A DNA stretch of 64,000 bases, taken from NCBI GenBank assembly GCA_903881475.1, contig CAIRTK010000010.1, forward strand, positions 1-64,000. Reading direction: 5' to 3'. Source of the DNA: an uncultured Opitutia bacterium. GTDB lineage: Bacteria; Verrucomicrobiota; Verrucomicrobiia; Opitutales; Opitutaceae. Position numbers and translations under genes: made by a program. Below, piece after piece: positions 1 to 9,048 of the stretch. How positions within the stretch are numbered: the stretch's first letter is position 1; every line of letters begins with the position of its first letter. Under the pieces are notes generated by a model. It ran no database searches. It worked only from the letters and a program-made list of their open reading frames with translations, and was not told the DNA's origin.

Positions 1-2
1 AT

Positions 3-110
3 TATATCGAGACGTTTTACAACCCGACGAGACGCCACAGCTCGCTCGGTCAGATCTCACCTGTGGCCTACGAAATACAACAACAACCGAAAGACATCAA
101 AGCCGCCTGA
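3..110 (+). CDS. IS3-family transposase OrfB, C-terminal fragment (runs off left edge)
   Basis: The reading frame from base 3 to the TGA at 108-110 encodes 35 residues containing YIETFYNPTRRHSSLG, the signature end of the DDE integrase domain of IS3-group transposases (usual form: YIE-FYN-RRHS-LG). Only the last residues are in the window; the catalytic DDE residues would lie to the left. It abuts the metal-efflux operon, so that operon may have arrived with, or been bordered by, an insertion sequence. The assignment rests on this one conserved motif, which is very characteristic. Confidence 0.85.
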   Translation, partial: YIETFYNPTRRHSSLGQISPVAYEIQQQPKDIKAA

Positions 111-113
111 ATT

Positions 114-140
114 GGTGTCCATTCTTTCGAGGCAAGCCCA
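114..140. repeat. Putative right terminal inverted repeat of the IS3-type element
   Basis: Immediately after the transposase stop lies GGTGTCCATTCTTTCGAGGC and a few further bases. IS3-family ends lie just downstream of orfB and often have this GTGTCCA-TTTTTCG style. The matching left end is outside the window, so this is an inference from position and resemblance only. Confidence 0.45.
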
Positions 141-170
141 CTTTGAACCGAAGCTAAGTTGACGGATTTA

Positions 171-206
171 ACCACGAATGGACCCGAATTCGTGTCCATT
201 CGTGGT
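171..206. repeat. Small inverted repeat of the ACCACGAA class
   Basis: ACCACGAATGGAC at 171-183 is repeated exactly in inverted orientation at 194-206, with a 10-base loop. It shares the ACCACG(G/A)A core with the larger palindromes at 18.7, 26.6, 28.3 and 55.9 kb. It lies between the insertion-sequence remnant and the first gene and could fold in RNA, but it has no T-tract and is not an obvious terminator. Confidence 0.7.
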
Positions 207-276
207 GACCTTCCGGTCTGACCGGCGGGAATATAAATTTGCGTCCCCCTCTCTCATGGTTACCTAAGCATTCTCC

Positions 277-642
277 ATGCGGCGCCTCCTTGCAGTTATC
301 CTCGCCTTGGCGACCTGCGCTTTTGCGCAGGTACAGCCCATCGTGCAGGCGGCTGCCCCGCACAAGTCGTGCTGCTGCTGTGATCACCCCGGTTCCTGCG
401 GCATGCCCAACTGCCTGCCGCCGCCGGTTTCTTCCACCGCCCTGGTCACTTTGGACCGGCCCGCGCCTGCGGCGACGGCCGAGGTTCGCCGGGCCGCCCA
501 GCCGGCCCCGCGGGTCGACAGGAAATTCTTTGCTGCCTTTGTCGAGCCGGCGATCGCTTCGGTCGCGACTCGCTCACCCAACCGGGTGATGCCTCGTGCG
601 AGTGTGCCCCTGTTCAAGGCGCACTGCAGTTTCCTGGTCTAG
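277..642 (+). CDS. Small secreted cysteine-rich protein heading the metal-efflux operon
   Basis: 121 residues. Residues 1-26 form a plausible signal peptide (basic MRR, hydrophobic core LLAVILALATCAFA). The mature N terminus carries a CCCCD cluster followed by Cys-x3-to-5-Cys spacing (SCGMPNC), a likely soft-metal ligand set. The remaining C-terminal half is low-complexity Ala/Pro/Arg. I recognise no named family. It stands 120 bases upstream of the CusB-like adaptor on the same strand, so a periplasmic metal-binding or sensing accessory role is likely; this is inferred from composition and context. A comparable His-rich small protein precedes the TonB receptor at 19 kb. Confidence 0.6.
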   Translation: MRRLLAVILALATCAFAQVQPIVQAAAPHKSCCCCDHPGSCGMPNCLPPPVSSTALVTLDRPAPAATAEVRRAAQPAPRVDRKFFAAFVEPAIASVATRSPNRVMPRASVPLFKAHCSFLV

Positions 643-762
643 GATCCCGGCCCGCGGTGGGTCCGTGCCTTGTCACGGCGTCCGCCCCTGCCTTGTCCGT
701 GTGCGCTGCCGCGTGCGCGTGTTGGGTCGTTAGCCTGCGTTACTCCCTATCTTGGATCAGCC

Positions 763-2394
763 ATGAAATCATTTCCCTTTCTTCTCCTGTTTCTCGCCGT
801 CGCCCTCACGCTGCCGGCCGCCACCGCCACGGTCTACCAGTGCCCGATGCACCCGTGGATCAAGTCCGACAAGCCGGGCGACAAATGCACCCTCTGCGGC
901 ATGGAGCTCGTCGCCGCGCCCGCCGGCGACTCCGCCGCCGATCCCAACCTTGTCACCCTCACGCCCGCCGGCGCCAGTGTCATCGGCGTGCAGACGGCCA
1001 CCGTCGCCCGGGCGCCGCTCGTCCGCACGCTGCGCGTGGCCGGCACGGTGGAGGACGACGACACCCGCCATCGCATCATCTCCGCCCGCGTGCCCGGCCG
1101 GGTGGAGAAACTGTTCGTCAACTACGTGGGCGCCGAGGTCCGCGAGGGCGAGCCCCTCGCCACGGTTTACAGCCCCGGCATGCTCACGGCCCAGCGCCAG
1201 TACGTCGAGCGGCTCAAGGGCGGCACCGCCTTCCCGCCGTCCGAGCGGGCCATGGCCCGCGAGCGCCTGCTGGACCTCGGGCTGACGCCGGAGGAAATCG
1301 ACATCCTGGAGCATACGCTCGAACCCACCGCGATGGTGAACATCCGCGCCCCCATGTCCGGCACCGTCGTCGCCCGCCACGTGTACGAGGGCCAGGAGCT
1401 CAACAAGGACCAGACGGAGAGCGAAACCCGCCTGTTCGAAATCGCCGACTTCTCGTCCATGTGGTTCGTCTTCGATGCCTACGAGCCCGACCTGGCCTGG
1501 CTGCGCACCGGGCAGCCGGTGGCCGTCACCGTCGCCTCCCAGCCCGGCCGGGTGCTGACGGCCCCGATCGCCTTCATCGATCCCAACCTCAATCCCATGA
1601 CACGCACCGCCAAGGTGCGCGTGATCCTGCCCAACCACGATCACACCTTCCTCCACCAGCAGACCGGCTATGCCACTGTCCGGCTCGAAGTCTCCGGCGT
1701 GCTCCTCGCCCCTCGTTCCGCCGTCCTGCAGCATGGCGACGAACCCGTGGTTTTCCTTGAGCAACGGGACCGCGCCTACCTCGTCCGGCGGGTCCGGCTC
1801 GGCCGCGTCGGCGATGACGCCGTCGAGATTCTCGGCGGCTTGAACGCCGGCGACCGCGTGGTCACGGAGGGCGGACTGCTGCTCGACGGCCAGGCCCAGC
1901 TCGCCCGCGCCGCCGTGACCGGCGAGACGGGCGCCCCCCACGATGACTCCCGGGAGAAATCCCCGCCGCCCGCCGTGGCGGATGACAATTATCCCCGGCT
2001 CAAGTCCCTCGGCTTCGCCGCCGCGGATGCCGCCGCCTCGCTCGCGGCGGACGATTTCGACGGCTATAAGAAACAGCTGCCCGCCCTTCGCGCCGCCCTG
2101 CAGGCCTATCTGGCGGGCGATCCGGCCGGTTCCGATGCGACCCTCGCGCACTTCCGGGCGGCCTTGCCCGACCCCGCCGACCTCCGCACCGCCCGCCGCG
2201 ACTTCGAGCCCTTCAGCACCGGGCTGGCCGACGTGGCGCGCGCGCAGCATCTCCACCATCGCGAGGGGATGCATATCTTCCAGTGCCCGATGTCGCCCGT
2301 GCTCGGCACCGGCCGCTGGTTGTCCCGCACCGCCCGCGTGCGGAACCCGTTCTTCGGTTCAGCCATGCCGGAATGCGGCGACGAACTCAACTGA
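763..2394 (+). CDS. RND efflux periplasmic adaptor, CusB/HlyD type with heavy-metal-binding domain
   Basis: 543 residues from the ATG at 763, chosen because it opens a clear signal peptide (MKSFPFLLLFLAVALTLPA); an in-frame start at 670 would add 31 non-signal residues. Just after the signal comes YQCPMHP...CTLCGMELV, the heavy-metal-binding domain found at the N terminus of CusB-like adaptors. The central part has the barrel-sandwich and hairpin layout of membrane fusion proteins (e.g. IRAPMSGTVV, a lipoyl-like half motif). The C-terminal 130 residues add a DUF3347-like helical domain and a second CPM motif (FQCPMSP). It should bridge the inner-membrane pump encoded 9 bases downstream to an outer-membrane channel not encoded here, and pass Cu(I)/Ag(I) to the pump. 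Confidence 0.9.
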   Translation: MKSFPFLLLFLAVALTLPAATATVYQCPMHPWIKSDKPGDKCTLCGMELVAAPAGDSAADPNLVTLTPAGASVIGVQTATVARAPLVRTLRVAGTVEDDDTRHRIISARVPGRVEKLFVNYVGAEVREGEPLATVYSPGMLTAQRQYVERLKGGTAFPPSERAMARERLLDLGLTPEEIDILEHTLEPTAMVNIRAPMSGTVVARHVYEGQELNKDQTESETRLFEIADFSSMWFVFDAYEPDLAWLRTGQPVAVTVASQPGRVLTAPIAFIDPNLNPMTRTAKVRVILPNHDHTFLHQQTGYATVRLEVSGVLLAPRSAVLQHGDEPVVFLEQRDRAYLVRRVRLGRVGDDAVEILGGLNAGDRVVTEGGLLLDGQAQLARAAVTGETGAPHDDSREKSPPPAVADDNYPRLKSLGFAAADAAASLAADDFDGYKKQLPALRAALQAYLAGDPAGSDATLAHFRAALPDPADLRTARRDFEPFSTGLADVARAQHLHHREGMHIFQCPMSPVLGTGRWLSRTARVRNPFFGSAMPECGDELN

Positions 2395-2403
2395 GGCCCC
2401 GCC

Positions 2404-5400
2404 ATGATCAACCGCATCATCGCCTGGTCCCTGCACCATCGCTTCCTGGTCATCAGCGGCTTTCTCGCGCTCTGCGCCTGGGGCGTAGTTGCGCTCAAGC
2501 GCGTCCCCATCGACGCCATTCCCGACCTCTCGGAAAACCAGGTCATCGTCTACGCCGACTGGCCGGGCCGCAGCCCGCAGGAGGTCGAGGACCAGATCAC
2601 CTATCCGCTCAGCTCCGCCCTGCAGGGCCTGGCCGGCGTGAAATCCGTCCGCGCCACGTCCATGTTCGGGTTCTCCTTCCTCACGGTCATCTTCGAGGAC
2701 CAGGCCGATCCGTACTTCTCCCGCACGCGCGTGCTCGAGCGGCTCAATTCCCTCGGTACCCTCCTGCCCGCGGAGGTCACCGCCCGCCTCGGGCCCGACG
2801 CCACCGGCTTGGGCTGGGTTTACCAGTATTATCTCGATGACGAATCCGGCACGCAGGACCTCGGCTCGCTGCGCGCCCTGCAGGATACCTTCATCCACCA
2901 CCAGCTGGCCGGGGTGCCGGGCGTCGCCGAGGTCGCCAGCGTGGGCGGCTTCGTCCGCCAGTGGCAGGTCGAGGTCTCCGCCCTGAAACTCCGGCAGTAC
3001 GGCGTCATGCTCGGCGAGGTGATGGACGCCGTCGCGCAGAGCAACCGCAACGTCGGCGGCAAGACGATCGACGAGAACGGCGCCGAGTTCATCGTCCGCG
3101 GCCTCGGCCTCGTGCACAGCACCGCGGACCTCGAGTCCATCGTCATCCAGCCGCGCAACGGCATCCCGCTCTACCTGCGGGACATCGCCACCGTCCGCAT
3201 CGGCGGCGACTTCCGCCGCGGTGCGCTCGACGTCAACGGCCGCGAGGTCGTCGGCGGCATCGTCGTCATGCGCTACGGGGAAAACGCCTGGCGCGTGATC
3301 CAGGACGTCAAGGCCCGCCTCGCCGCACTCGCGCCCGGACTGCCCCCAGGCGTGACGGTCCGCCCGTTCTACGACCGCAGCGACCTGATCGGCCGCGCCA
3401 TCGACACACTCAAGCACGCCCTCGCCGAGGAAATCCTCCTCGTGACGCTCGCGCACATCCTCTTCCTCTTCCACTTCCGCAGCATCCTGATCGTCACGCT
3501 GCCGCTGCCAGCGTCGCTGCTGATCGCGTTCATCCTCATGGACCGGTTCGGCATCCCGTCGCACATTATGTCGCTCACCGGCATCGCCATCTCCATCGGC
3601 GTGCTGGTGGACGCCGGCATCGTCATGACGGAAAATGTCATCCGCCACTGCGAGCGCGCCGAGGAGCATCTGCGGCGGCGGCTGACCCCGGGCGAGGTTT
3701 TCACGCAGACCCTCGAAGCCGCGACGCAGGTCGGCCGGCCGATGTTTTTCTCGATGATGATCATCATCCTCGCCTTCGTGCCGGTGTTCCTGCTTACCGG
3801 CCAGGAGGGAAAGCTGTTCCACCCGCTCGCCTACACGAAGTCGTTCGCGCTCATCGGTGCCGTGCTGCTCGCCGTCACCGCTGTCCCCGTGTTCTGCACG
3901 CTGCTGGTCCGCGGGCCTTTCCAGCCCGAGAGCAAGAACTGGCTCATGCGCGGCTTGCTCCGGGTCTACGATCCCGTACTCGACTGGGCGCTGACCCAAC
4001 GCCGGACCGTCCTCGGCCTCGCCGGCGGCCTGCTGACGGTGTCCGCCGTCATCGCCTTCGGCCTGCCCCGCGCGGTCAACGCGCGGCTGCCGGCCGCGGT
4101 TGCCCGCCACACCCGCGGATTCGGCAGCGAATTCATGCCGACGCTGGAGGAGGGCTCACTGCTCTTCATGCCCGTGCTGCTGCCCGCCACCTCCCTCACC
4201 GAGGTCCAGCGCATCATGAGCTGGCAGGACAAGGTCATCCGCCAGGTGCCGGAGGTCGCATCCGTCGCCGGCAAGCTCGGCCGTTCCGACTCCGCCACCG
4301 ATCCGGCCCCCACCGAGATGATCGAGACCACGATCATGCTCAAGCCGCCGGCCGAGTGGCGGCCCGGCCTGACCAAGCAGCAGCTCATCGCCGAGTTGTC
4401 CGCCAAGCTGATGAACGTGCCCGGCTATGTGCCCGGCTTTCTCCAGCCGATCGAGAACCGGATCCTGATGACGAGCACCGGCATCCGCGCCCAGGTCGGC
4501 GTGAAGATCTTCGGCGACAACCTCGACGCCCTCCAGCAGAAGGCCTTCGAGGTGCAACGCGTCGTCGAGCAGGTGCAGGGCGCCACCGGTGTCGCGCCGT
4601 CGCGTGTGCAGGGCAAGCCCTACCTCGAGATCGCGGTCCGCCGCGAGGATCTCGGGCGCTACGGCCTGCGCGTCGATGATGTCCTGCGCTATGTCGAGAC
4701 CGGCCTCGGCGGCGTCACCGTCGGCACCACGCTGCGGGGCCGCGAACGCTGGCCACTGCAGGTGCGGCTCGAGCAGGCGGACCGCGCGGATATCGACAAG
4801 CTCGGCGAACTCCCGCTCGCCACCCCGTCCGGCGCCGCCATCCAGCTCCGGCAGGTCGCCGACATCCGGCGCGTGACTGGGCCCAACGAGATCTCCAGCG
4901 AAAACGGCCGGCTGCGGGTCTTCGTGCAGGCCAACGTCGGCGACCGCGACCTCGGGAGCTTCGTCGCGGAGATCAAGGAGCGCATCGCCCGCGACGTGAA
5001 ACTCGATCCCGGCATGACCATCGAGTACTCCGGCCAATACGAGCACCAGCTCCGCGCGCGGCAGACCCTGCTCTACGTCTTCCCCGCCGTGCTCGCCATC
5101 ATCTTCATCCTGCTCGTCGTGACCTTCCACTCGGCCGCGGAGGCCGCGCACGTGCTCCTCGCCGTGCCGTTCGCCCTGACCGGCGGCGTGCTGCTGCAGG
5201 CCGCCCTGGGCTTCCCGTTCAGCGTCGCCGTCTGGGTCGGCTACATCGCGCTCTTCGGCACCGCCATCCAGACCGGCGTCGTGATGGTCGTCTATCTCGA
5301 GGAAGCGGTCGCCAAAAAACGCGCCGAGCACAACGGCACCCTGACCCGCTCCGAGTTGATTGCCGCGGTCAAGGCAGGCGCCCGGCTCCGGCTCCGGCCG

Positions 5401-5601
5401 AAGGTCATGACGGTCGCCACCACGGTCGCCTCGCTGCTTCCCATCTTTTGGAGTCACCGGACCGGTGTGGAGATCATGCAGCCGCTCGCCGCGCCCGTCA
5501 TCGGCGGCATGCTCTCCAGCCTCGTCCACATCCTCGTCGTCACCCCCGTGATCTTCGTCTGGCTGCGCGAGCGGAAACTCGCCCCGGTCCCGGCCGCCTG
5601 A
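2404..5601 (+). CDS. Heavy-metal RND efflux pump, CusA-like (Cu+/Ag+ type)
   Basis: 1065 residues, the usual length for the CusA/CzcA family. The N terminus has the first transmembrane helix followed by the periplasmic porter start VPIDAIPDLSENQVIV. Transmembrane helix 4 reads GIAISIGVLVDAGIVMTEN, the proton-relay segment with Asp of the monovalent-metal subfamily. The three substrate-binding methionines of E. coli CusA appear conserved by position: LLFMP, TEMIETT and ILMTSTG. This supports Cu(I)/Ag(I) rather than Zn/Co/Cd. It follows the adaptor by 9 bases and precedes the lipoprotein by 49, forming one operon. No outer-membrane factor (CusC) is present in the window. Confidence 0.93.
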   Translation: MINRIIAWSLHHRFLVISGFLALCAWGVVALKRVPIDAIPDLSENQVIVYADWPGRSPQEVEDQITYPLSSALQGLAGVKSVRATSMFGFSFLTVIFEDQADPYFSRTRVLERLNSLGTLLPAEVTARLGPDATGLGWVYQYYLDDESGTQDLGSLRALQDTFIHHQLAGVPGVAEVASVGGFVRQWQVEVSALKLRQYGVMLGEVMDAVAQSNRNVGGKTIDENGAEFIVRGLGLVHSTADLESIVIQPRNGIPLYLRDIATVRIGGDFRRGALDVNGREVVGGIVVMRYGENAWRVIQDVKARLAALAPGLPPGVTVRPFYDRSDLIGRAIDTLKHALAEEILLVTLAHILFLFHFRSILIVTLPLPASLLIAFILMDRFGIPSHIMSLTGIAISIGVLVDAGIVMTENVIRHCERAEEHLRRRLTPGEVFTQTLEAATQVGRPMFFSMMIIILAFVPVFLLTGQEGKLFHPLAYTKSFALIGAVLLAVTAVPVFCTLLVRGPFQPESKNWLMRGLLRVYDPVLDWALTQRRTVLGLAGGLLTVSAVIAFGLPRAVNARLPAAVARHTRGFGSEFMPTLEEGSLLFMPVLLPATSLTEVQRIMSWQDKVIRQVPEVASVAGKLGRSDSATDPAPTEMIETTIMLKPPAEWRPGLTKQQLIAELSAKLMNVPGYVPGFLQPIENRILMTSTGIRAQVGVKIFGDNLDALQQKAFEVQRVVEQVQGATGVAPSRVQGKPYLEIAVRREDLGRYGLRVDDVLRYVETGLGGVTVGTTLRGRERWPLQVRLEQADRADIDKLGELPLATPSGAAIQLRQVADIRRVTGPNEISSENGRLRVFVQANVGDRDLGSFVAEIKERIARDVKLDPGMTIEYSGQYEHQLRARQTLLYVFPAVLAIIFILLVVTFHSAAEAAHVLLAVPFALTGGVLLQAALGFPFSVAVWVGYIALFGTAIQTGVVMVVYLEEAVAKKRAEHNGTLTRSELIAAVKAGARLRLRPKVMTVATTVASLLPIFWSHRTGVEIMQPLAAPVIGGMLSSLVHILVVTPVIFVWLRERKLAPVPAA

Positions 5602-5650
5602 AATCCCGCGCTGGCCTCGCCGCCCAATCCGCTTACGCTCCGGGCGCCCC

Positions 5651-6136
5651 ATGACCATGCTCCCGCGCTCCCTGCTTGCCCTGCTGCTGGCCGCCGGCCT
5701 GACCGGATGCACGCGCCCCGCTGCCACCACCCCGGCCAACGCCCCCGTGGCCAAGCACGAGCACCATCCGCCTCACGGCGGCACGCCGGTCGTGCTCGGC
5801 GAGGAACTGTACCATCTTGAACTGGTGCGCGACGCCGCCACCGGCCGGCTCAGCGCCTATGTGCTCGACGGCGAGATGGAGGACTTCGTGCGTATCGCCG
5901 CACCGTCGCTGGAGATCACCGCCACCGTGGACGGCCAGCCACGCACACTCACGCTCACCGCCGTTGCCAATCCCGCCACGGGTGAAACCGTCGGCAGCAC
6001 TTCCTTCTTCGAGGCCCAGGCCGACTGGCTCAAGGCCACGAAGGAATTCGACGCTATCCTTACCAAGATCGAAGTGCGCGGCACCGCCTTCACCGCCGTC
6101 GCCTTCAACTTCCCCAAAGGCAACGACCAAGATTAA
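5651..6136 (+). CDS. Histidine-rich lipoprotein of the metal-efflux operon
   Basis: 161 residues with a lipoprotein signal: MTMLPRSLLALLLAAGLTGC, lipobox LTGC with Cys20. The mature start is KHEHHPPHGG, a cluster of histidines suited to metal binding, followed by a beta-rich domain of about 110 residues without cysteines. I do not recognise a named family beyond small lipoproteins that commonly accompany metal RND operons. ATG at 5651 is the first in frame; 5657 is an alternative. Position 49 bases behind the pump gene suggests a periplasmic metal-handling accessory. Confidence 0.75.
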   Translation: MTMLPRSLLALLLAAGLTGCTRPAATTPANAPVAKHEHHPPHGGTPVVLGEELYHLELVRDAATGRLSAYVLDGEMEDFVRIAAPSLEITATVDGQPRTLTLTAVANPATGETVGSTSFFEAQADWLKATKEFDAILTKIEVRGTAFTAVAFNFPKGNDQD

Positions 6137-6278
6137 GCCCAACCAGCTGTTGGCCACAAAGAGGCACAAAGGGCCCCGTCGTTCTCCGAACTGAATCGGT
6201 CGGCTGTCCCATTTGCAATCCGCGGACCTTGGCGCACGCTTGCTTCCTCCAAATTCGCCACCCCACACTCTGACTTTC

Positions 6279-7703
6279 ATGAGCACCGGACCCATTCCTG
6301 TCACCGTCCTCACCGGCTTCCTCGGTGCGGGCAAGACCACCCTCCTCAATCGCATCCTCACCGAGCAGCACGGCCAGAAGCTCGCGGTCATCGAGAACGA
6401 GTTCGGCGAGGTCGGCGTCGATAACCAGCTCGTCATCCAGAGCGAAGAGGAGCTCTTTGAGATGAACAACGGGTGCATCTGCTGCACGGTGCGCGGCGAC
6501 CTCATCCGCATCCTCGGCCGCCTGATGAAGCGCAAGGACAAGCTCGACGGCATCCTGATCGAGACCACCGGCCTCGCGAACCCCGGCCCCGTTGCCCAGA
6601 CCTTCTTCACCGACGACGAGATGAAGCAGAACTTCCGGCTCGACGCCATCGTCACCGTCGTCGACGCGAAGCACATCCTCAGCCACCTCGACACAGACGA
6701 CGAGTCCGTGAAGCAGCTCGCGTTCGCGGATGTCATCCTGCTGAACAAGACGGATCTCATTCCGGCCGCCGACCTCGACGCCCTGGAGGAGCGCATCCGC
6801 CGGATCAACGCCGTCGCCAAGATCCACCGCACCCGGAACTGCGACGTGCCGCTCGACCGCGTGCTCAATGTCGGCGGCTTCAACCTCGGCCGCGCCACCG
6901 AGCTCGACCCGAAATTCCTTGAGCCCGAGTATCCCTTCGAGTGGGCCGGCGCCTACCCGCTGCCTGCCGGCACCCACGAGCTGGTCATCGGGCACGGCGA
7001 CGAGGAGCACGGTCACTCGCACGAGGGTCATGCCCACGACCATGATCATGGGCATGGCGACCACGACCATCACCACCATCATCACGGCAACCCGAACGAG
7101 CTCGATGTCGTAATCCTGCCCGTGAAATCACTCGACGAGGCCGTGCTCACCGCCGCCCGCGAATCCGCCGTGCGCGTCTTCTCCGACTGGGAAACCCGGC
7201 TGAAGGCCGGCGAGGCCGTCATTCCCGGGGCGACGCTGCAGCGCCTCCTCCTGATCGAGGGCAACGGCACTTATCCGCTCCCGATCAAGGAGCCGGGCCA
7301 TTACCTCGTGTTCGAGTCCTGCGGCCACGATCCGCTGCACATCCAGGTCAAGGGCGAGGCCGTGAAGCCCGTCTGGCAGCAGGATTTCCATGCCGCGCAC
7401 ACCCACAACGAGGCGGTCACCTCCGTCGGCATCAGCACGCCCGGCGACCTCGACGGCCAGCGGCTCAACGCCTGGATTGGCGAACTGCTGCGCGTGAAGG
7501 GCGGCGACATCTACCGCATGAAAGGCGTGCTGAGCGTGAAGGGCTCGAACAAGCGGCTCGTCTTCCAGGGCGTGCACATGCTGTTCGACGCCAAGTTCGA
7601 CCGCGAATGGGGCACCGACCCGCGCACCAACACCCTCGTCTTCATCGGCCGCAAGCTCGACCGCACCGCACTGACCGAGGCCTTCAAGGCCTGCCTGGCC
7701 TAG
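6279..7703 (+). CDS. CobW/COG0523 family GTPase, His-rich metallochaperone
   Basis: 474 residues from the ATG at 6279 ([16 protein letters not shown]); an in-frame ATG 66 bases upstream would add unlike sequence. Walker [10 protein letters not shown] lies at residues 13-21, the metal-binding CxCC motif (GCICCT) at 66-69, and NKTDL is the guanine-specificity motif. Residues about 240-270 are a run of His/Asp/Gly ([17 protein letters not shown] and six consecutive His), typical of zinc or nickel chaperones. The CobW C-terminal domain follows and is longer than usual. COG0523 proteins use GTP hydrolysis to load metal into client enzymes. A second, His-poor paralogue lies at 15.8-16.9 kb; the pair may serve different metals or clients. 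Confidence 0.92.
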   Translation: MSTGPIPVTVLTGFLGAGKTTLLNRILTEQHGQKLAVIENEFGEVGVDNQLVIQSEEELFEMNNGCICCTVRGDLIRILGRLMKRKDKLDGILIETTGLANPGPVAQTFFTDDEMKQNFRLDAIVTVVDAKHILSHLDTDDESVKQLAFADVILLNKTDLIPAADLDALEERIRRINAVAKIHRTRNCDVPLDRVLNVGGFNLGRATELDPKFLEPEYPFEWAGAYPLPAGTHELVIGHGDEEHGHSHEGHAHDHDHGHGDHDHHHHHHGNPNELDVVILPVKSLDEAVLTAARESAVRVFSDWETRLKAGEAVIPGATLQRLLLIEGNGTYPLPIKEPGHYLVFESCGHDPLHIQVKGEAVKPVWQQDFHAAHTHNEAVTSVGISTPGDLDGQRLNAWIGELLRVKGGDIYRMKGVLSVKGSNKRLVFQGVHMLFDAKFDREWGTDPRTNTLVFIGRKLDRTALTEAFKACLA

Positions 7704-7726
7704 GCTGCGGCTTCAGTGACTCTTTG

Positions 7727-7837
7727 GGCGGGCGGGCACGGGACGTGCACGTATTTCATCGCTCCGCCTATCGAGAAGGTCATCTCGTCGTGATCGGGCG
7801 CACTTCAATGCCGGCACGGGACGTGCCCGCCCACCTT
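7727..7837. repeat. Long inverted repeat of the GGGCGGGCACG family
   Basis: GGGCGGGCACGGGACGTGC near 7732-7750 faces GGCACGGGACGTGCCCGCCC at 7813-7832; the outer GGGCGGGCACG arms are complementary, and each arm also contains a shorter palindrome. The element fills the gap between the end of cobW and the convergent SGNH gene. A close relative occurs at 59751-59856. No T-run follows, so a repeat element rather than a simple terminator is favoured. The rest of the 7704-7982 gap shows no gene. Confidence 0.8.
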
Positions 7838-7982
7838 TATTGCCATGCTCTACATCAACCCTTCGGCACGCCGACCTGGATTCCTGGATCGACTGTTTCG
7901 GCAGCACGGCGAAAATTGATCAACGGCGCCACCGGCACCGTCCCTGCCTCCACTGTAGGCCTGCCCAAGGGGCAAAACCCGC

Positions 7983-9029
7983 TTACCCAAACAGCGCCAG
8001 CACCACATCCGCGTACAGCCGGTGGCCGAAGTCGTTCGGGTGGTTCACGCCGTTGCCGCTGAGGTCAAGGGCGCTCTTGCGTTCCACGATCCACGACCAC
8101 ACCGACGTGACGTCGGCCACGGCGAGACCCGGTTCGCGCAAGGTCAGCAGCTGGGCGAGATACTCGGGATAAACTTGGGGCGCGGCGTAATGCCAGGTTT
8201 CATTGGCCGTCATCGTGGCGACGCAGACCACGTCGCAGTCCGGACAAGCCGTCCGCATCACGCGGGCCATCCGCGTGACATCCTTCCGGTACTTGCTCGG
8301 CGAGCGTTTGCCGGAGGCGTCGTTCATGCCGAACGCAATGATGAAAAGCTCCGGTCGCTCCGCGATGGCCGCCGGCATTTGTCCGACACCCCACCCTGCA
8401 TTCGTGCCGCCGACGGAGAGATTCGCCAGTTCCACCCCGCCGCCGAAGCGCTGGTGCAGTCCGTCCGCCACCAGATCGGGATAACCCATCTGGCCCGGCG
8501 GCGCGCCGACCACGCCCGAGGCGTTGGCGCCGGTGGAAATGCTGTCGCCCAGCATTACGATTTTGAACCGCTCCCGGGCCGCGAGTCGCTCCATCGACCG
8601 CGACAACCCCGGTGCATCCGCCGCCGGCACGGGCCCACTCCAGCGCTCGGCCGGTTCGTACGCCGCACTCACCTGCTGGTCGTGGAAAAAATGTCCCTCA
8701 CCGAACAACAGGTGCTTCTTTCCGTCCCGACTCGCGGCGATGGAGTCGGGCGAGCCTGGCGGCAGGAGTAGCTGCGCCTGCGTGCGGAACGGGATCCGGC
8801 TCTTGGGCGTGAGCCGAATTTCGCGGCTGCCAGGCTCCCACGTGAAATCCCGCCCCGCCTCGTAGGTCACATCACAGGTCGCCTTAACCAGCTGCGGCGT
8901 GGCCTTGGGCACGAGCAATAATCTCGCTGTCGCCGCAGCCGAGCCTTCCGCCTGCCCGAAGAAGAGCGGATCGGCGTCGATCGCCGGCGCCATCCACACC
9001 GGCGCGTGGGGTGGGTTCTTGGGTTTCAT
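7983..9029 (-). CDS. SGNH/GDSL-family hydrolase (carbohydrate esterase-like)
   Basis: 348 residues. A C-terminal alpha/beta SGNH domain starts with VMLGDSIS (nucleophile Ser in block I), followed by a Gly block near SVGGTNAGWG, FGMNDAS (block III Asn) and NHPNDFGH (block V His). The first 140 residues form a beta-rich N-terminal domain, as in two-domain acetyl esterases. No signal peptide is visible, so it should be cytoplasmic. It is the last gene of the ABC-importer cluster, 20 bases after the second permease, and probably removes acetyl or other ester groups from the imported sugar. The substrate is not determinable. Confidence 0.85.
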   Translation of the reverse strand: MKPKNPPHAPVWMAPAIDADPLFFGQAEGSAAATARLLLVPKATPQLVKATCDVTYEAGRDFTWEPGSREIRLTPKSRIPFRTQAQLLLPPGSPDSIAASRDGKKHLLFGEGHFFHDQQVSAAYEPAERWSGPVPAADAPGLSRSMERLAARERFKIVMLGDSISTGANASGVVGAPPGQMGYPDLVADGLHQRFGGGVELANLSVGGTNAGWGVGQMPAAIAERPELFIIAFGMNDASGKRSPSKYRKDVTRMARVMRTACPDCDVVCVATMTANETWHYAAPQVYPEYLAQLLTLREPGLAVADVTSVWSWIVERKSALDLSGNGVNHPNDFGHRLYADVVLALFG

Positions 9030-9048
9030 CGCAGTTCAAAGGATCGGC

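Noticed and set aside
769-2274. Long open frame antisense to the CusB-like gene
   Set aside because: It has Gly/Arg/His-rich shadow composition with no family motif; the plus-strand gene has a signal peptide and conserved domains. The GC-rich third codon position explains the open antisense frame.
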